A stretch of DNA of 64,000 bases from Calamus simplicifolius (taxonomy: Eukaryota > Streptophyta > Magnoliopsida > Arecales > Arecaceae): contig UESW01001675.1 of NCBI GenBank assembly GCA_900491605.1, positions 129,484 through 193,483 on the forward strand, written 5' to 3'. The position numbers and the translations under genes are program-made. Position 1 is the stretch's first letter; every line of letters starts with the position of its first letter. Shown here one piece after another: positions 21,036 through 34,620 of the stretch. The notes beneath the pieces were generated by a model that made no database searches, was not told the DNA's origin, and worked only from the letters and a program-made list of their open reading frames with translations.

Positions 21036-22139
21036 GAGAGGCCGTTTTCAAATCAGAGATATACACATATAGATCAAGAGAGAAAAAGAAAATCTTTCAG
21101 AAAGAGGAAAAATAGAGCATCATTTGAAAAATTCGAGATTCAAAAATAGAGTGAAAGAAAAGGAGTGAAATCAAAGGAGACTTCATCTGTGCTCAAGTTC
21201 ATCAATCCAAGAAAGTCTAGAAGAAAATCCAAGAGCCATTCAAGATCAAATCAAGAGATTTTCAACATTCAAAGAAAGGGAGAAAAAGTTCAAATCAACT
21301 CCAACATACAATCCGTGAAGAATCTTAGCTGAGGCCCGATTCCACACTTCAAAGGAGTTGAGAAAAAGAAGAAAAGCCTGCACTCAAATCGAATCCAACA
21401 GGCCCTTCTAAACTTTGCTTTTATTTTGAAATATCTGCTCAAAAAGGAGCTGTTTTGTACTAAACTCATATTTTTATCTTGTTGTTTGCTAATTCAATCA
21501 GTGGATTGAATTAGTGGAGGTAGTTTACCTCGGCACAAGCTAAGGATAGCTTGTGTGTTGGGTTTTGTGCTGGTGAGCCCGTGTAAAACCGGCTGGGTTC
21601 GTTGTGATCCCAGGAAAACAACAAGTTTGGGTTGTGAGCTTGTAAAACAACTCGACTGTAATCAAGGAGATTATAGTGTGGACCCAAGTGGAGCTTGGGA
21701 GTGGACGTAGGTGTTGGATACACCGAACCACTATAAAATCTTTGTGTTTGCCGTGCTTATTTATCTCTCTCTCTGCTATCGTGCTTTAACTTGAATTAAT
21801 TGTGTATATCCTCTCATCAATAGTTTAAATTATTTTAAAATGCTTAATTTTTAAAGTACCCAATTCATCCCCCCTCTTGGGTTGCCATCTGGGCCAACAT
21901 CGGCCTATGGGGGTGTGATAATAGCTCGGCTGGCAAGGCACGGTGGATAGTTCGGCTGGCGAGGTATGGTGGATAGCTCGGCTGGTGAGGCACGGTGGAT
22001 AGCTCGGCTAGGACCGAGATATAGCGGCTGACTTATTTCTAGCGGGCATCGCACAGCGAGTGAGAGCCAGGATTCAGGATTGATCCTAACCTCTTGCACA
22101 ATTATTAACACGATGACAATTTTATCCCTCAACACATAT

Positions 22140-25097
22140 TATATTATAATTAATAAATTTATATATATACAATAATCATATAATATAATATAGGGCATTA
22201 TACATTTAATCCTTATATTTTAGGAATTATTTAACTTTCATTATTGTACTACAAAAAGTATAATATAAACTTCATTTGTTTTGTTTCGGTTTGTTCTCTA
22301 TCATATAAGGATATCTTAAAATCTTTGTGTAGGATAATGAAAATGAAAGAATCCTAAAGCACAAGGATTGGTTATGTACTTTACCTTTTAATATAATAGC
22401 ATATTATATGCTAAATTTTATGTAATTTTTATTTTAGGAATATTATAGTTAAATTGATATTTTTTTATATAAAATTACTTCTAACCAAACATAAGAAATA
22501 TTATTTTTCATACAAGTTTTCTATCAACCAAACCTGATAAAATTTATTTTTTCTTATAAAACTTTTATTAAAAAAATAAATTTAGGAAAAAAATTTCATT
22601 AATTTTTTTTCTAAAAAAATACCAAATGAGCACTAAGAGAATTTAGGGCTTATCTAATGAGTTGGAGCAATATATGTAGAAATATTAATACTTGGTGCCC
22701 ATTACTGCAATCGATGTTGAGATGGAAGTATAATAATATAATAAAAAATAAAGTTATACCTAAAAAGATAAAGATAGAATAATTAAAATAAATTGGTAAA
22801 AAATAGACTTATATTGATAGGTGTAATATAGACCTAAAGATGCACTTACACACACAAAAAAAAAAAAAAAAAAAAATGGTTTGATACATATAGAAGTGCA
22901 AAAAGGAAAAGTAAACCAAAAATCAATGAAAAAAATAATAAAAATTTAAAATTGATGTATTTGATAGAAAATATGACATAAAACTAAATAAAATAATTTA
23001 TATAGTCGATCCTAAATAATTTAGAGTTAAAGCTTTGTTGTTACTGCCATCATCATCATTGATGCAATCAACAAATTTGAAAACCAAACCTGGTATTTGT
23101 AGCTGTGGAGGTAGTTGATGATCAGTTTGAGTTGTGATAAATTGTTGCATTGAATTATTTCATCAATGTAGACTTTGGTGCTTGTCTTTTGCTTTAGGGA
23201 GGGCTTCAGCGGTTTAGAGCACCTTTGCTACAAATGAAATTTGATAGGAAGCATGTATTTGGGCTATTCCAGGATGGGCAGGCCAGGCAAATTGATGGAA
23301 GCCCTATTCATGATCTGCACAAATTTATCTGAAATTTTGAGGATTTGTTGTGACAAAAAGTTGTTGTGCACCGAATGTAGTGCAGATGCGATGCAACTTC
23401 TACTACACCACGCTCAGTAATTGACTTGTGGCGCGTATGCACACACATGCCAAAAATTAAAAAGGTATTTTTATTCTTTGTATGTGTGTGTGCAAATCGT
23501 AAGGCATGATGCATGTGATTTGCACCGCACCAAGTGGACAAAGACTTTTTCTTTGTTGAGGATGGCACAGTACTCGTAGAGAAGTAAAATTAGATACCGA
23601 TAAAAGGGATGGAATGTTTTCTTCCGTTTAAGGAAATATTTAGAAGCAATGACCAAAATTGCCTCTCCAAGACGTTATTGCACCTCTTGGATCAATATTT
23701 TTTCTCCAGTTCTAAATAATATCATGACAAATATTGTGCTCTTGGAAGCATTTAGCACTTTGTAGCTCTTGAAGTGCTATGCTGGTAAGGTAGGAAGAGA
23801 ATGATCGCTTGTTAAGCGCTCTCTTCTCCACTGAAGTGCACAGAACTGGAAGATGTCTGCAGCACTAAGAGAGGCCAAATTCTGGAGCACAAAAATCACA
23901 CCAAGCTAAACACTGCTTCCCGTTTGTCTGCATGTTGGTGCGTGGTACTTCTTTTGGCTTGATTTCTGTTTGTCATTCACCAAATGCTATAATATATATA
24001 TATTGCTCAACAGAAATCAATACAAAAGCACAAACAGAGCCAATGACGAAGGCATTTGTTTGGTACAGCAACTTGGGGGAATATGACAGACGATGTGATG
24101 GACTTTTGCACACAAGTTTTTAGAATTTTTTTTAATTTAGTTGTTAAACCAAGAAATTTGATCTTTTTCCAAGTATATAATCTGTTGCACATTTATCTGT
24201 TGATCTGAGTCACCGATAGGATGGAATCACTTATTCATTTTTTTTAAAACAAAACTTATACGTCTCTTACAACTTGTAGTTTTATCGTTAACTAATTAAA
24301 ATTTTAAATTTTATTTCGTTCAAACACATATCAAATGTTATATCTCCTTTTTATTAAAATATTTATAGATACTGATTTAAAAAGTGATTGGTCTGAGATT
24401 GACGCATGAATAAAATTAAATTTATAATGCTCTCGTTCTGTCCCTGTCACTTAGTCTAAAAGAAAACAGACACGCCATCGATCATTGTACAATTTATTTG
24501 AAGAAGCCAACTGTGGTAACTAATAGGTCTCGTGGATGGGATTCTAGAAATTGCTACCCAAATTTAAAGAATCGAGAGATTAGTGCGTGAATTAAGAAGG
24601 TATTAAGTAATGGTAAAGTGGAAACGGTTGGATTGGTTGCGACTGGGAGAGTCAATTCTAACATAATGCTAGGTTGAGGGGAAAAATCATGGCAAACCCA
24701 AGTTATATTAATTTCTCAAATTTCTTGGCTTAGTTGACTTTTTTTTTATTTTATCAATGTTATATTGATGTATATGTTATTCTTTTCCTTGTTTGTAATA
24801 GGATGACCTCTCGTTTACGTTAGGATGAACTCCAATATAGCTAAAAACTTTATCAATTAATTAAGTTTTTCAATCGTTGCACTAGAGGTCTAAGTTCAAC
24901 CATCTCTTTCACGAGGACTCGACGTTCAAGGGTATTTTTCTATATATTTTCTCCCATTTGGTAAAACATTACATAAGACTTTAAATGATAATAATAATAA
25001 TAATGCTTGCCTTGTCTAAATTCATGATTTTAGCTTGGGACAGATTTGAGGTTAAATATGAAAGATACTAAGGTTGGTTAAATCTGAAAGATACTAA
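22140..25097. other. AT-rich intergenic region, no gene seen
   Basis: Mostly AT-rich with a long A run at 22856-22876. The part 23040-24130 is less AT-biased and could be an old gene fragment, but no reading frame, splice pattern or recognised domain supports one. Just before 25098, AAAGATACTAAGGTTG occurs twice about 29 bp apart. Confidence 0.4.
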
Positions 25098-26614
25098 GGT
25101 TGTGTTTGATAGCTGGTAATCTATCCAGATTATAATTTAAATGGAGCCATCTATATCTTTTTTTAGTAATATAGTGGTAATCTGAATTCAAAAAGAGGTA
25201 GTTATCCATGTTACTGGATCTGGATTCAAAAGAGGTTGTTATCCATATTACCGGATATATTGTAATCTAATAAAGTTTTTTTTGACAAATTGCTCTGGCC
25301 TGTGAAAATAAAATTATATCTTTTCCAAAATAAAATCATTCCTTTTCTCTCTCTTTTCTCTCGTCTTATCACCGTTCTTTCCTTCAACTGAATTGTTTCG
25401 ATTTTATTTTCTAATGGTCTTTCCTTCTTTCATCGTGATATTATTCGTTGTGCTTCACCAATCCAGACCTCTCATTAAGCCCTCTCCTGCCTTGTTTTAG
25501 CTCAAACATATGAGCATGGACCTCCTATCTTTTCATGTGCTTTCTTTAATCATAGCCATATATCAAATAAAAAAAGAAAAAATAAAAATAAAAATTTAAA
25601 AATGGCATTCTTAGCAACGTCTCCCTTGAAATGTAGTAATTTAAAATTTAAAAAATAACTTATATTACCATTTAAATTTTAAAAAACAACTTATATTTTA
25701 CTATCAACTAATCGATACATTCATATTATCATAATATATCAATTATTCTATTAATCTTAATTAATTTTATATAACAAAATATTAAAAATAAATTATTTTT
25801 AAAATATAATAATAATTTATGGTAATTGAAAGTTTAAGAATAAAAAAAATTGAGTAAATGTTTGAATATTTTAATCTTAAAAAAATTAAATCTAATATCT
25901 TCTAGTTATATAAGTATTTTATATTTTTATGATGATATAATTTATTATGAATAATTTTTCTTGGCATTAACTCATTAATTTATATTTAATAATTTTCTTA
26001 TATGACCCTTGAATGATATAGACTTTTTTTTTATGGGTATGCATCAATATTCTTTTTATCATTGTCAATCAATCGTATGAAAATAAAAGAGATGATGATT
26101 AAAGGGTATTTATTATGTTACTATAAATTTTTGGTTTTATTTATGTGCTTGTTGCCTAATCTCAATGCCAAGGAGTTCGACAAGATTAAGCTTTCACCGA
26201 AATTTTTTTTGCATGCAAAGCACATATGAGATTCTACATAAAAGCATTATTTGTTTAGACATATATGTATTGATTAAAATGTACATCTTTGCATTTATTG
26301 GTATTATACATGAGAGCAATGATCGAAAATTATATCGTACAAAAAATAATGTAAAGAAGCGTACGTAGTGGATCATCAAATTTAGGCATTGTCATTTATA
26401 AATATAAGTTTTTTCAAATCAAATATATAATAGCATACAAATTTTAACATATTTGATTTAGAAGTACTTTAAAAATTTGAAATTTGATTTAGAAGTACTT
26501 TAAAAAATTTAAAATACAGTAATCAACATACTGGAAATCTATCTAGTGGTAATATTTGTTATATGTAATCTACATTACCATTTAGAATTACCTGGCGATG
26601 CACCAAACGCAACC
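25098..26614. mobile_element. Small TIR element with GGTTGTGTTTG ends, non-autonomous
   Basis: The left end starts GGTTGTGTTTGATAGC. The right end read inward starts GGTTGCGTTTGGTGC. The flanking 3 bp are TAA (25095-25097) and TTA (26615-26617), compatible with the TWA target of PIF/Harbinger elements but not identical. GGTAATCT/AGATTACC words recur near both ends. There is no transposase. The same terminal word bounds the element at 28679-35863, so a local family is likely. Confidence 0.55.
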
Positions 26615-26617
26615 TTA

Positions 26618-28675
26618 AGAGATGTCAATTGATTTATTGTAATCTAAAATTGCTATTTAGGTATAATAATTAGATATAATAATTTGAGCGATAATTTTTT
26701 ATTCTTTGTAATTTATAATTACTATAAATCATGGTAATATGATTTTCATTTAAATTATGGTATCTAAGATTACCAAAGTTTAGTAATATTAAATTAGACT
26801 CTTAACTTCCATATATATATTTAATAATACTTAATCTGATTCATATTTAATTTGCCCTAGATAATATTTAAATATTTATTAATATTAAATATATAATATA
26901 GTACTTAATTTGAAAAACTATTATATATTATATAATAATATATAGATATTAAGTTTTAAATTATCAAGATTATAACCTACTTGAGTATTAAATATTATAT
27001 ATATTAAACATTTATATGTTATACATTGATATATATATATTATGAAATATTTAATAACATTATAATATATACTATATATATATAAAATTAAAAATATTTA
27101 AATATATAGTATTTTAAATTTAGTTTACAAAGAATCTTGATTTTTATCAAAATATTTCATATTCTAGCAAAAAATAAAGAGGGCCACTTAAAAGATAAAA
27201 AATATAGTGAAATTCAAATAAAATTTAAAAACATTATGAACTACTTATGGTATTTTGTCATTATGGTTAATCTTTCATTCTTGAAATCTAATTACTAAGG
27301 TAGTGTTTGGTTACAGTAATATAATATTATCAAAAATTATATTTTTGATAATTTATATTTGATAATCATATCGTCAAAAATGAAAGATTATCACATTTGG
27401 TTCATAATAATGAAATATAATAATTATTTTACCATATTTTAAATTTTATTTAAATGTTATTATAAATTTTTTATCTTTTAATTTCTCTCTCTTCTTTTGT
27501 TGAAACATGAAATGTTCTTATAAAAATCAATATTCTTTATAAACTAATTTCAAAAATATTATATTTTTAAATATTAATATTTCATATATATCTATATATA
27601 TATATATATTACGATATTATTAAATATCCCATTATACAATATATTAATATCTAATATATACATATTTAGTAATATATTATATGATAATTTAATATGAAAA
27701 AGATCATAAATATTAATAGTTTACAATTTAATATTTACATGTTATTATATAATATATAATAGTATTTGGAATATTAGATATATATTAATATTAAAGTTAA
27801 TATTAATATGAAATATTATATTATATATTTAATATTAACATATAAATAAAATATTAAATATTTAGAATTGTCTTGTGCAGATTAAATATATAATCATATT
27901 ACGCATTATTAAATATTATGAAAATTACCAAACTTGGTAATGGATTATCATTATTTATGGTAATCTTAAATTATTGAAAATCAAATATTACTACTGAGAT
28001 TATCATGTCTAATTAGCAAATATGGTAAGATATCATATGCCAAGTATTATCATGAATCAATTAGTATGTAAAATTATTAGAAATATGAATTTTTAATAAT
28101 ATTATATGCTATAAATTAACGCCACTTAAAGATAGTTGATGAAGTCATTGAGTTTTGATACCAAAGATCTACGCTTAGGTCTCGTTTTCATCCCAATTTT
28201 AATCAGGATGTTCTCATCTTAGTTTTATTTTTGTTAAAAAAATCCAATCTTCAGATCAAGTCCATTTATGCATGGAATAAAGCTAGAAATTGATCAAGTC
28301 CCACACAATACATGTCATAGTGTGCCACATAAATTAGGTAAAATTCAATCAAACATGGTTATTGCGTTATACATTAAAAAAAAAAAGTATGATTAATGTT
28401 GACCTAAAGGGAAATATCAACCGGCTATTATTATTACCCCATCTTTACGCATTATCTACTCTTGACCTCGAGTTATCAGGTTGGTTGGTAGTTGGTACAA
28501 CCGTTGCGCTACCCGGATCAAAGTTTCTATATTGTCAAATTGTATCCAACCAACGTCTGTATACAACCAACGTCACCGAGGGCTGACCAATAAAATCGTG
28601 AAGTGTTATTGCACCGCAAAGCTGGCTTTAGAAGAGCAATGGTGTTATTGGACCGCAAGCTGGTGAGACTAGATT
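26618..28675. other. Very AT-rich region with further GGTAAT/ATTACC repeats
   Basis: No gene. Long A/T stretches with TATATA runs (for example 27030-27085, 27590-27610). A sequence starting AAGGTAGTGTTTGGTTAC near 27299 resembles the start of the GGTTGTGTTTG element family, but no matching right end with a target duplication was found. Confidence 0.4.
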
Positions 28676-29102
28676 GTAGGTTGTGTTTGCTGCATTATCA
28701 GATAATTTTGAATAATAATGTAAATTACTTATAAGATAAATTATGTTTGGTAATATTGATTAGATAAATAGATTATCAGTTATATAACATCAAAATTTTA
28801 AAATATTTTTAAATTAAATTTATTAAAAAATTATCTATTATTATATATTTGATTAAAAAATTATATTTATAAATGATAATGTTTAAATTTAATAATTCTT
28901 AATTTAAAAAATACTATTTGTATATAATAGAATGAAAGAAACTAGATCTAATGTTTTTAGAGAAATTTTCGGTTCACGTGAATATAATTTTCGGCAAGCA
29001 ACATCTAATGTTCTTTCTAATGTTCTCTGAATTTAGTTTTCAGCGAGTGTTACGTGTGGGAGATAGGGGACGAGTGTTATGTGTGAGAGATAGGGATCGA
29101 GG

Positions 29103-30086
29103 TGTTGGTAGCAGATAGTGGCTACCTAATTGATAAAATTGAGTCTAGAGTTATACTCTATGTCTTTAAGATAATTTCGTCCTACAACAGTGCTTACGGT
29201 ACGGTCAGTATGACGATTGTCTTACAGAATACAACAGTCTTCTTTTGATGATAGTAGCACTATAATTCATCAAAAATATCAAATCAAGAATGCTTCTTTC
29301 TTTTTAATACACTATTGCTATACTACCCTTAGGAGAGTATGCAAATGCCTAAGAGAGAAAAAAGACTAGAATTGATTCAGATTGAATCTAGATTGAATGA
29401 ATCAAATGCAAGTCTAGGATCCTATTTTTAGGTTTTAGGTATCTTTTGGAAGCAACCCTTCGTAATTAATTTGCACCGTTAGATCTGATTGGATCCGATC
29501 AACAGTCTGATCAATAAGCCTTTACGTGATGTGATAAGCCGATCCACAGCCGTGATCTGAAGATCAGCCGATCAGATAAGCCAATCCACATTCCGATATG
29601 CCTTTTCATCATCGTGATCTGATGATCACGTTATCATATAGGTGGTTGCACGGCTTTGATACGCCGTTTCAAGATCGGAACGTTGATTTATCACAACGGC
29701 CTGATCGGAGCGATGCCTTATCTTCAACCGCAGGATCGAACGAGCACCTTATCACCAACGGTTCTGTTAACCGGTCAATTGATGGGTGTGAGCAGTTGGA
29801 TTGATATTGCCGCGAGCAAAGTGTGCCTATAAAGCGTCCATTGCGCCCTTTGCACATGCGCATGCGCGGGGGTGATGTGTAGCATCACCCTCAAGCTCTC
29901 CACTTATGGTGAGCCTAAGGAACATAAGCTTCAAGGAAGAGATTTCCAAATAAGTGGACCTTCCTTTCTTGATTTTCCCAAAATGGGACTAAATGTCCTC
30001 ACAATTTCTCATTCACAACAAAAGGAGGTGATGGGCTTTCAAGTCCCATTAGGTTATTTCAGGCCTATTGGCCCATTTACCCAATA
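29103..30086 (-). repeat. 3' LTR of the copia element (long form)
   Basis: 984 bp. On plus it starts TGTTGGTAGC and ends ACCCAATA. It aligns with 34621-35418 but keeps extra sequence, mainly about 29700-29880, that the other LTR lacks. It contains many GATCxGAT/TGATCTGATGATCA-like short inverted words near 29500-29640. Confidence 0.88.
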
Positions 30087-30703
30087 ATCCCCCACATGAA
30101 TGAAATTGGACTTAGATCAAAGATCATCAAAGATCAGCAAAGGCAAACCCCCACATAAAAGGATTTTAATGCAAATGAATATGCAGACACTAAAGAGAGT
30201 ATAATGGGATGAAGTTGTATCGGGATAGGTAGCTTATGGCTTTGAATCTTCCTTAGTGAGTTATTATCGAGTTTACTTGCTAAAAAGTGAACATGATGTT
30301 TTAAACTTTTCAGCATTTTGTGTAAACTAAGATAATAACAATCACACAACTTCTTCCCAAGCATTCTTTTGGTTCTCATGGTTGTGTTCATTTTGGCCCC
30401 GAACATCTCATGGTTTTATGAGTGCTTTATAGAATTAAACCTTAAAATTCTTATAAAATTGGTCCAGTTCAAACTCACATAGGTGATTCTTATTAAGAGT
30501 ATCATGCTATACCCCACATGAATGTTCATGTCATAAGAATCATTAAAAGCAATGCTTATCCTAATACCTTTAGCATGTAGCACCAATTATCATAGAAATG
30601 AGTATGATTGGACATCCTTAGTGCTATTCAAGTTTCTTCATAATTTAGCTGTCCCTTTTGAACCTAAATCTTGGGATCTTTAGTCAGCTAGGTTGGGTAT
30701 CGA

Positions 30704-32655
30704 CTATGAAGATTTTTCAGTTATAGGTTTTAAACCCATTCCCCTCGATAAATAATTTACTTGATCTCTTGGTAAACGCTTTGTTAATAGATCTGCTAGG
30801 TTTTTCTTTGACTGAATATAGTCAATAGAAATTACATCAATTTCAAGTAACTGCTTAATGGTATTAGGTCTGTGACATATATGTCTAGACTTACCATTAT
30901 ACATCTTATTCTGTGCTTTGCAAATTACCGATTGACTATCACAATGTATGCATATTGCAGACACAGGCTTTGGCCAACATGGAATATCTTCTAAAAATTT
31001 TCGAAGTCATTCTGCTTCTTCAGCAACCTTTTCTAAAGCAATAAACTCAGATTCCATAGTGGATTGAGCTATACATGTTTGCTTAGAAGATTTCCATGAC
31101 ACAGCATGACCTCCTAAGGTGAATACATATCCACTTGTGGATTTTGTATCTTCTGTGTAAGATATCCAATTTGCATCACTGTATCCTTCTAGTACAGCTA
31201 GATATCTTGAATAATGTAATCCATAACTTAGGGTATATGCAAATATCTTAATACCCTTATTAGAGCTATCCAATGATTTGGACCTGGATTACTTATGAAT
31301 CTGCTTAACTTATTGACAACATATGCTATGTCAGAACGAGTGCAATTCATGACATACATTAAACTACCAATTATACGTGAATATTCTAACTGAGATATAG
31401 ATTCTCCAGTATACTTAGCCAAATAGATTAACATCTACAAGTATTTTCACCGAGCTAGTATCATACTTTTTAAACTTATTTAATATTTTTTCAATATAAT
31501 GAGATTAAGATAATATTATTTCTTCAGATGTTCTAGTGATTTGAATCCCTAGTATAACATCTGCAACACCCATATTTTTCATGTCAAAATGTTTGATCAA
31601 CATTTTCTTTGTCTGTTTAATCATTTTAGTATTACTACCAATGATTAACAGGTCATCTACATATAAGCCGATTATCACATACCCTTCAGGCAGGGTTTTG
31701 GCATATATACATTTGTCATATTCATTTATTTTAAATCCATTTGATAATATGACATTATCAAATTTTATATGCTATTGCTTAGGTACTTGTTTTAATCCAT
31801 ATAATGATTTAACAAGTCTACACACCTTCTTTTCTTATCCAGGAACAATAAATCCCTCAGACTGTTCTATATATATTTTTTCATCTAATTCACTATTCAG
31901 AAAAGCAGTTTTAATATCCATTTGATAAATTTCAAGATTGTTAATGACTGCAAAAGAGATTAACATTCATATAGATGTTATTCTACTTACTGGTGAATAG
32001 GTATCAAAGAAGTCTATACCTTCTTTTTGTTTAAAGCCGTTAGCCACTAATCTGGCTTTATACTTGTTAATTGATCCATCAGCCTTTAGCTTTTTCTTAA
32101 AAATTCACTTGCACCCTAAAGGTTTCATATCAGATGGTAAGTCTATCAACTTCCATATATGATTATGCATGATGGACTCAATTTCACTATTAACAGCTTC
32201 TTTCCAAAAGGGTGCTTCTGGATTAGCCATTGCCTCTTTGATTGTGTGAGGTTCATCTTATAATATATAAGTTACATAATTAGGACCAAATGACTTTGTA
32301 ATTTTTGGTCTCTTACCGCGTCTCGGTTTATCTTCAGGATATTCTTCCTAATGACTACTACTAGCATTATTATCATAAGTTCTTTTATTTGAACTTATTT
32401 TCAATTTTTCTTTGCTTGAAAATATATTTTCAAAAATATTGCATTTCTTGATTCCATGATTGTATTTTTCTATATATCAGCTATATCTGATTTATACACA
32501 AGAAAGTGATATGCACTACTATTATATGTATAACCGATAAATATACAATCAATAGTTTTAGGTCCTATTTTGACCTTTTTGGGGTCTGGAATAGCTACTT
32601 TAGCTAGACACCCCATACTCTTAAGTAATTGTAAGAAGGCTTCTTTTCTTTCCAT
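30704..32655 (-). pseudogene. copia reverse transcriptase and RNase H remnant
   Basis: Minus strand. Reverse transcriptase includes the catalytic YVDD at 31652-31663 and, further on, the SLMYVMNCTRSDIAYVVNKL segment (about 31350-31290). RNase H follows (GYSDANWISYTEDTKSTSGY at about 31187-31128, SSKQTCIAQSTMESEFIALE, and CDSQSVICKAQN near 30940), ending at 30704. An integrase-tail segment (IDCIFIGYT) is at about 32550. Stops or frameshifts lie near 31520, 31435, 31275 and 31000, so no full polyprotein can be made. Confidence 0.88.
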
Positions 32656-33281
32656 AACTCATATGGAGTAACATCCTTCTTCTTAAGAGGTATCTTGTTA
32701 ATAATATGATTTGCTGAGAGAATTACTTCTCCCCATAAATTCTATGGTGTACCAGAATTTATCAATATAGCATTCATCATTTCTTTTAATGTGCGGTTTT
32801 TACGTTCCACAATTCCATTAGATTAAGGCGAATAAGGAGCTGTAGTTTGATGAGTAATGCCATGCTCTTGATAGAATTCGTTAAAAGGTGCATCGTATTC
32901 ACCACCTCTATCACTCCTTATGGCCTTAATTTTTTTCCCAAGTTGATTTTCAACTTCATTCTTATAACATTTAAACATTTCTAAAGCCTCATCTTTAGAC
33001 TTTAGTAGATACACATAGCAGTATCTTATTGAATCATCAATAAATATTATAAAATACTTTTTACCTCCTTGAGTTTGAACTGACTTTAAGTCACATAGAT
33101 CACTGTGAATTAAGTCAAGAGGTTCATTATTTCTTTCAACTGATAGAAATGGTGTTTTTGCTAACTTAGCTTCAAAACACACTTCGCACTTGTAATATGG
33201 ATCGATTTCATGATTAGGTAATAATTCTAATTTCATTAATTTTCATAATGATTTAAAATTCACATGTCCTAATCTATCATG
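32656..33281 (-). pseudogene. copia GAG-pre-integrase and integrase core remnant
   Basis: The open stretch 32823-33236 carries CEVCFEAK (zinc-binding end), then the core with acidic residues in LIHSDLCDLK (about 33120), FIDD (about 33047) and IRSDRGGEYDAPF (about 32910-32875), followed by HGITHQTTAPYSP. It then meets a stop at 32820-32822 where the conserved PQQNG-like block should continue. It would join cDNA to host DNA. Confidence 0.88.
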
Positions 33282-34578
33282 TCATAAACAAGAAGAGTCA
33301 ACCATATAAGCAAAAGAAGAAGCTTTATTTATTTCAAGGTTTCTGTATACAGTCATTACATTAACCTTGAATAATCCATTATTCAAGTAACCCCTTCCAA
33401 TAAATATTCTTCCCTTAGTATGCACAAATTTATCAGACTCAAAGACCATCCTAAAGCCATGTTTGCTTAGGAGGGAGCCTGATATAAGATTCTTCCGGAT
33501 GTCAGGGACATATAGCACATCATTAAGTAGAAGCTCCTTAACAGATGTCATCTTCAAAATAATGCGGCCAAGTCCTTCTATCTTGGATGTAGCAAAGTTA
33601 TCCATAACTAGATTTCTACCAGTGATAGGAGTATATGATGAGAACATACTCTTATCAGAGCATACATGTCTGGTAGCTCCAGTGTCGATGTACCACTCAT
33701 TTGCTTTGTCAACCATGTTTGCTTCAAACACAACAGCTGACATCATCATCTCGGATACCTCTTGGGATAGGGTTTCAGTAATGTTGACCTCTTTCTTTTC
33801 TTTATCCTTGAAATGACAGCCCTTGGATTTGTGTTCTTGCTTTCCACAGACAAAGCACTTTCCCTTGAACTTATATTTCTTTGGATTACCCTTCTTCTGT
33901 TTAAAGCCTTCGCCTGGAAACTTGCGTTTCTTCTTTCCTTCTATGAGGTTGGCCTTAGGCTTAGCAGGTTGTCCTCCTATCTTCTTGTCTTGGCTCTTAT
34001 TGTCTTCCTCGATCATCAGACAGATAATTAGATCTTCAAGTCCCATTTCTTCCGCTTATGCTTCAGATAGTTCTTGAAGTATTTCCATAATGGTGGTGGC
34101 TTCTCTATGATGGCAGCTATCTGGAATGACTCACTGACTCTGCATGTATCTCATACAGGATTATCTGGAGCTCTTGGACTTACTCTATAACTATTTTGTG
34201 GTTGACCATTTTATAGTCTAAGAACCTTCCAACCACAAACTTTTTATGTCCAACATCCTCTGTCTTACACTTTTTGTCCAGGGATGCCCATAACTCCTTG
34301 GCAGTAGCAATACTGCTGTACACATTGTACATGATATTATCTAGACCATTTAGGATGTAGTTCTTGCAAAGGAAGTCTGAATGCTTCTATGCTTCCACCG
34401 CAGCAATGACTTGCTTGTCGGTCTCCCATTCCTTCAAGACAAGTGGATCTTCATTCAGTACTCTGACCAGATTCAGAGTTGTGAGATAGAACAGTATCTT
34501 CTATTGCCACCTCTTAAAGTCTATGCCAGAGAATTTCTCCGGTCTCTTGGCTTGAACGGATGTCGTCATTGTAGCCAT
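33282..34578 (-). pseudogene. copia gag and protease remnant
   Basis: The gag start is taken as the minus-strand ATG at 34578, just inside the right LTR (MATMTTSVQAKRPEKFSGID). Stops interrupt its first half. The open part 33282-34046 holds a basic region, a CCHC knuckle CFVCGKQEHKSKGC (about 33866-33825) and an aspartic protease motif WYIDTGATRHVC (about 33700-33665), with a downstream NLISGSLLSKHG segment. The order and motifs match copia gag-pro. Confidence 0.88.
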
Positions 34579-34620
34579 CTGCAGTAGCACTTTCATGATA
34601 GCAGGGAATTATCTTAAGAT

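Larger units (their letters stand above)
20264..21899 (+). mobile_element. Solo LTR, probably Ty1/copia, inside the Tat LTR
   Basis: Starts TGTTGGGGAG and ends GGGCCAACA. It is flanked by perfect 5-bp direct repeats TCGGC (20259-20263, 21900-21904), and the uninterrupted sister LTR shows the empty site near 10096. The TATAAATA box at 21028 and the CCCCCCTCTTGGGTTGCC-type 3' end resemble plant copia LTRs. No internal coding region or second LTR is present, so it most likely formed by LTR-LTR recombination. The family is inferred from the ends only. Confidence 0.85.
9451..22134 (-). mobile_element. Ty3/gypsy LTR retrotransposon, Tat-type, defective
   Basis: Two same-orientation LTR copies (9451-10307 and 19618-22134) bound the element, with TGTTGA and TCAACA ends. 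The flanks CAAAT (9446-9450) and CATAT (22135-22139) look like a decayed 5-bp duplication. The minus strand is sense: a polypurine tract abuts the left LTR, the LTR TATA box reads on minus, and gag, protease, RNase H and integrase remnants run right to left. Between integrase and the 3' LTR lie a tandem-repeat spacer and a plus-strand accessory gene. This layout is known from Tat-lineage elements (Grande, Retand, Ogre and relatives). Reverse transcriptase is absent and an inverted duplication at 18742-19615 replaces the 5' leader, so this copy is dead. Confidence 0.88.
19618..22134 (-). repeat. 5' LTR of the Tat-type element, truncated and interrupted
   Basis: Matches 9462-10307, so the last 11 bases of the LTR (on the minus strand) and the primer-binding site beyond are missing at the joint with the inverted segment. 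It is split by a solo LTR at 20264-21899; without that and one TCGGC copy it is about 876 bp. The minus-strand TATA box at 19914-19924 is kept. Confidence 0.87.

Noticed and set aside
23040..24130. Possible gene fragment (a stretch near 23195-23330 faintly recalls a PPR-type helix)
   Set aside because: Only a short, interrupted frame; no repeated motif, start or splice pattern to support it.
30134..30703. Open frame and sequence between copia RNase H and the 3' LTR
   Set aside because: It looks like noncoding 3' region of the element; no accessory protein motif was seen.
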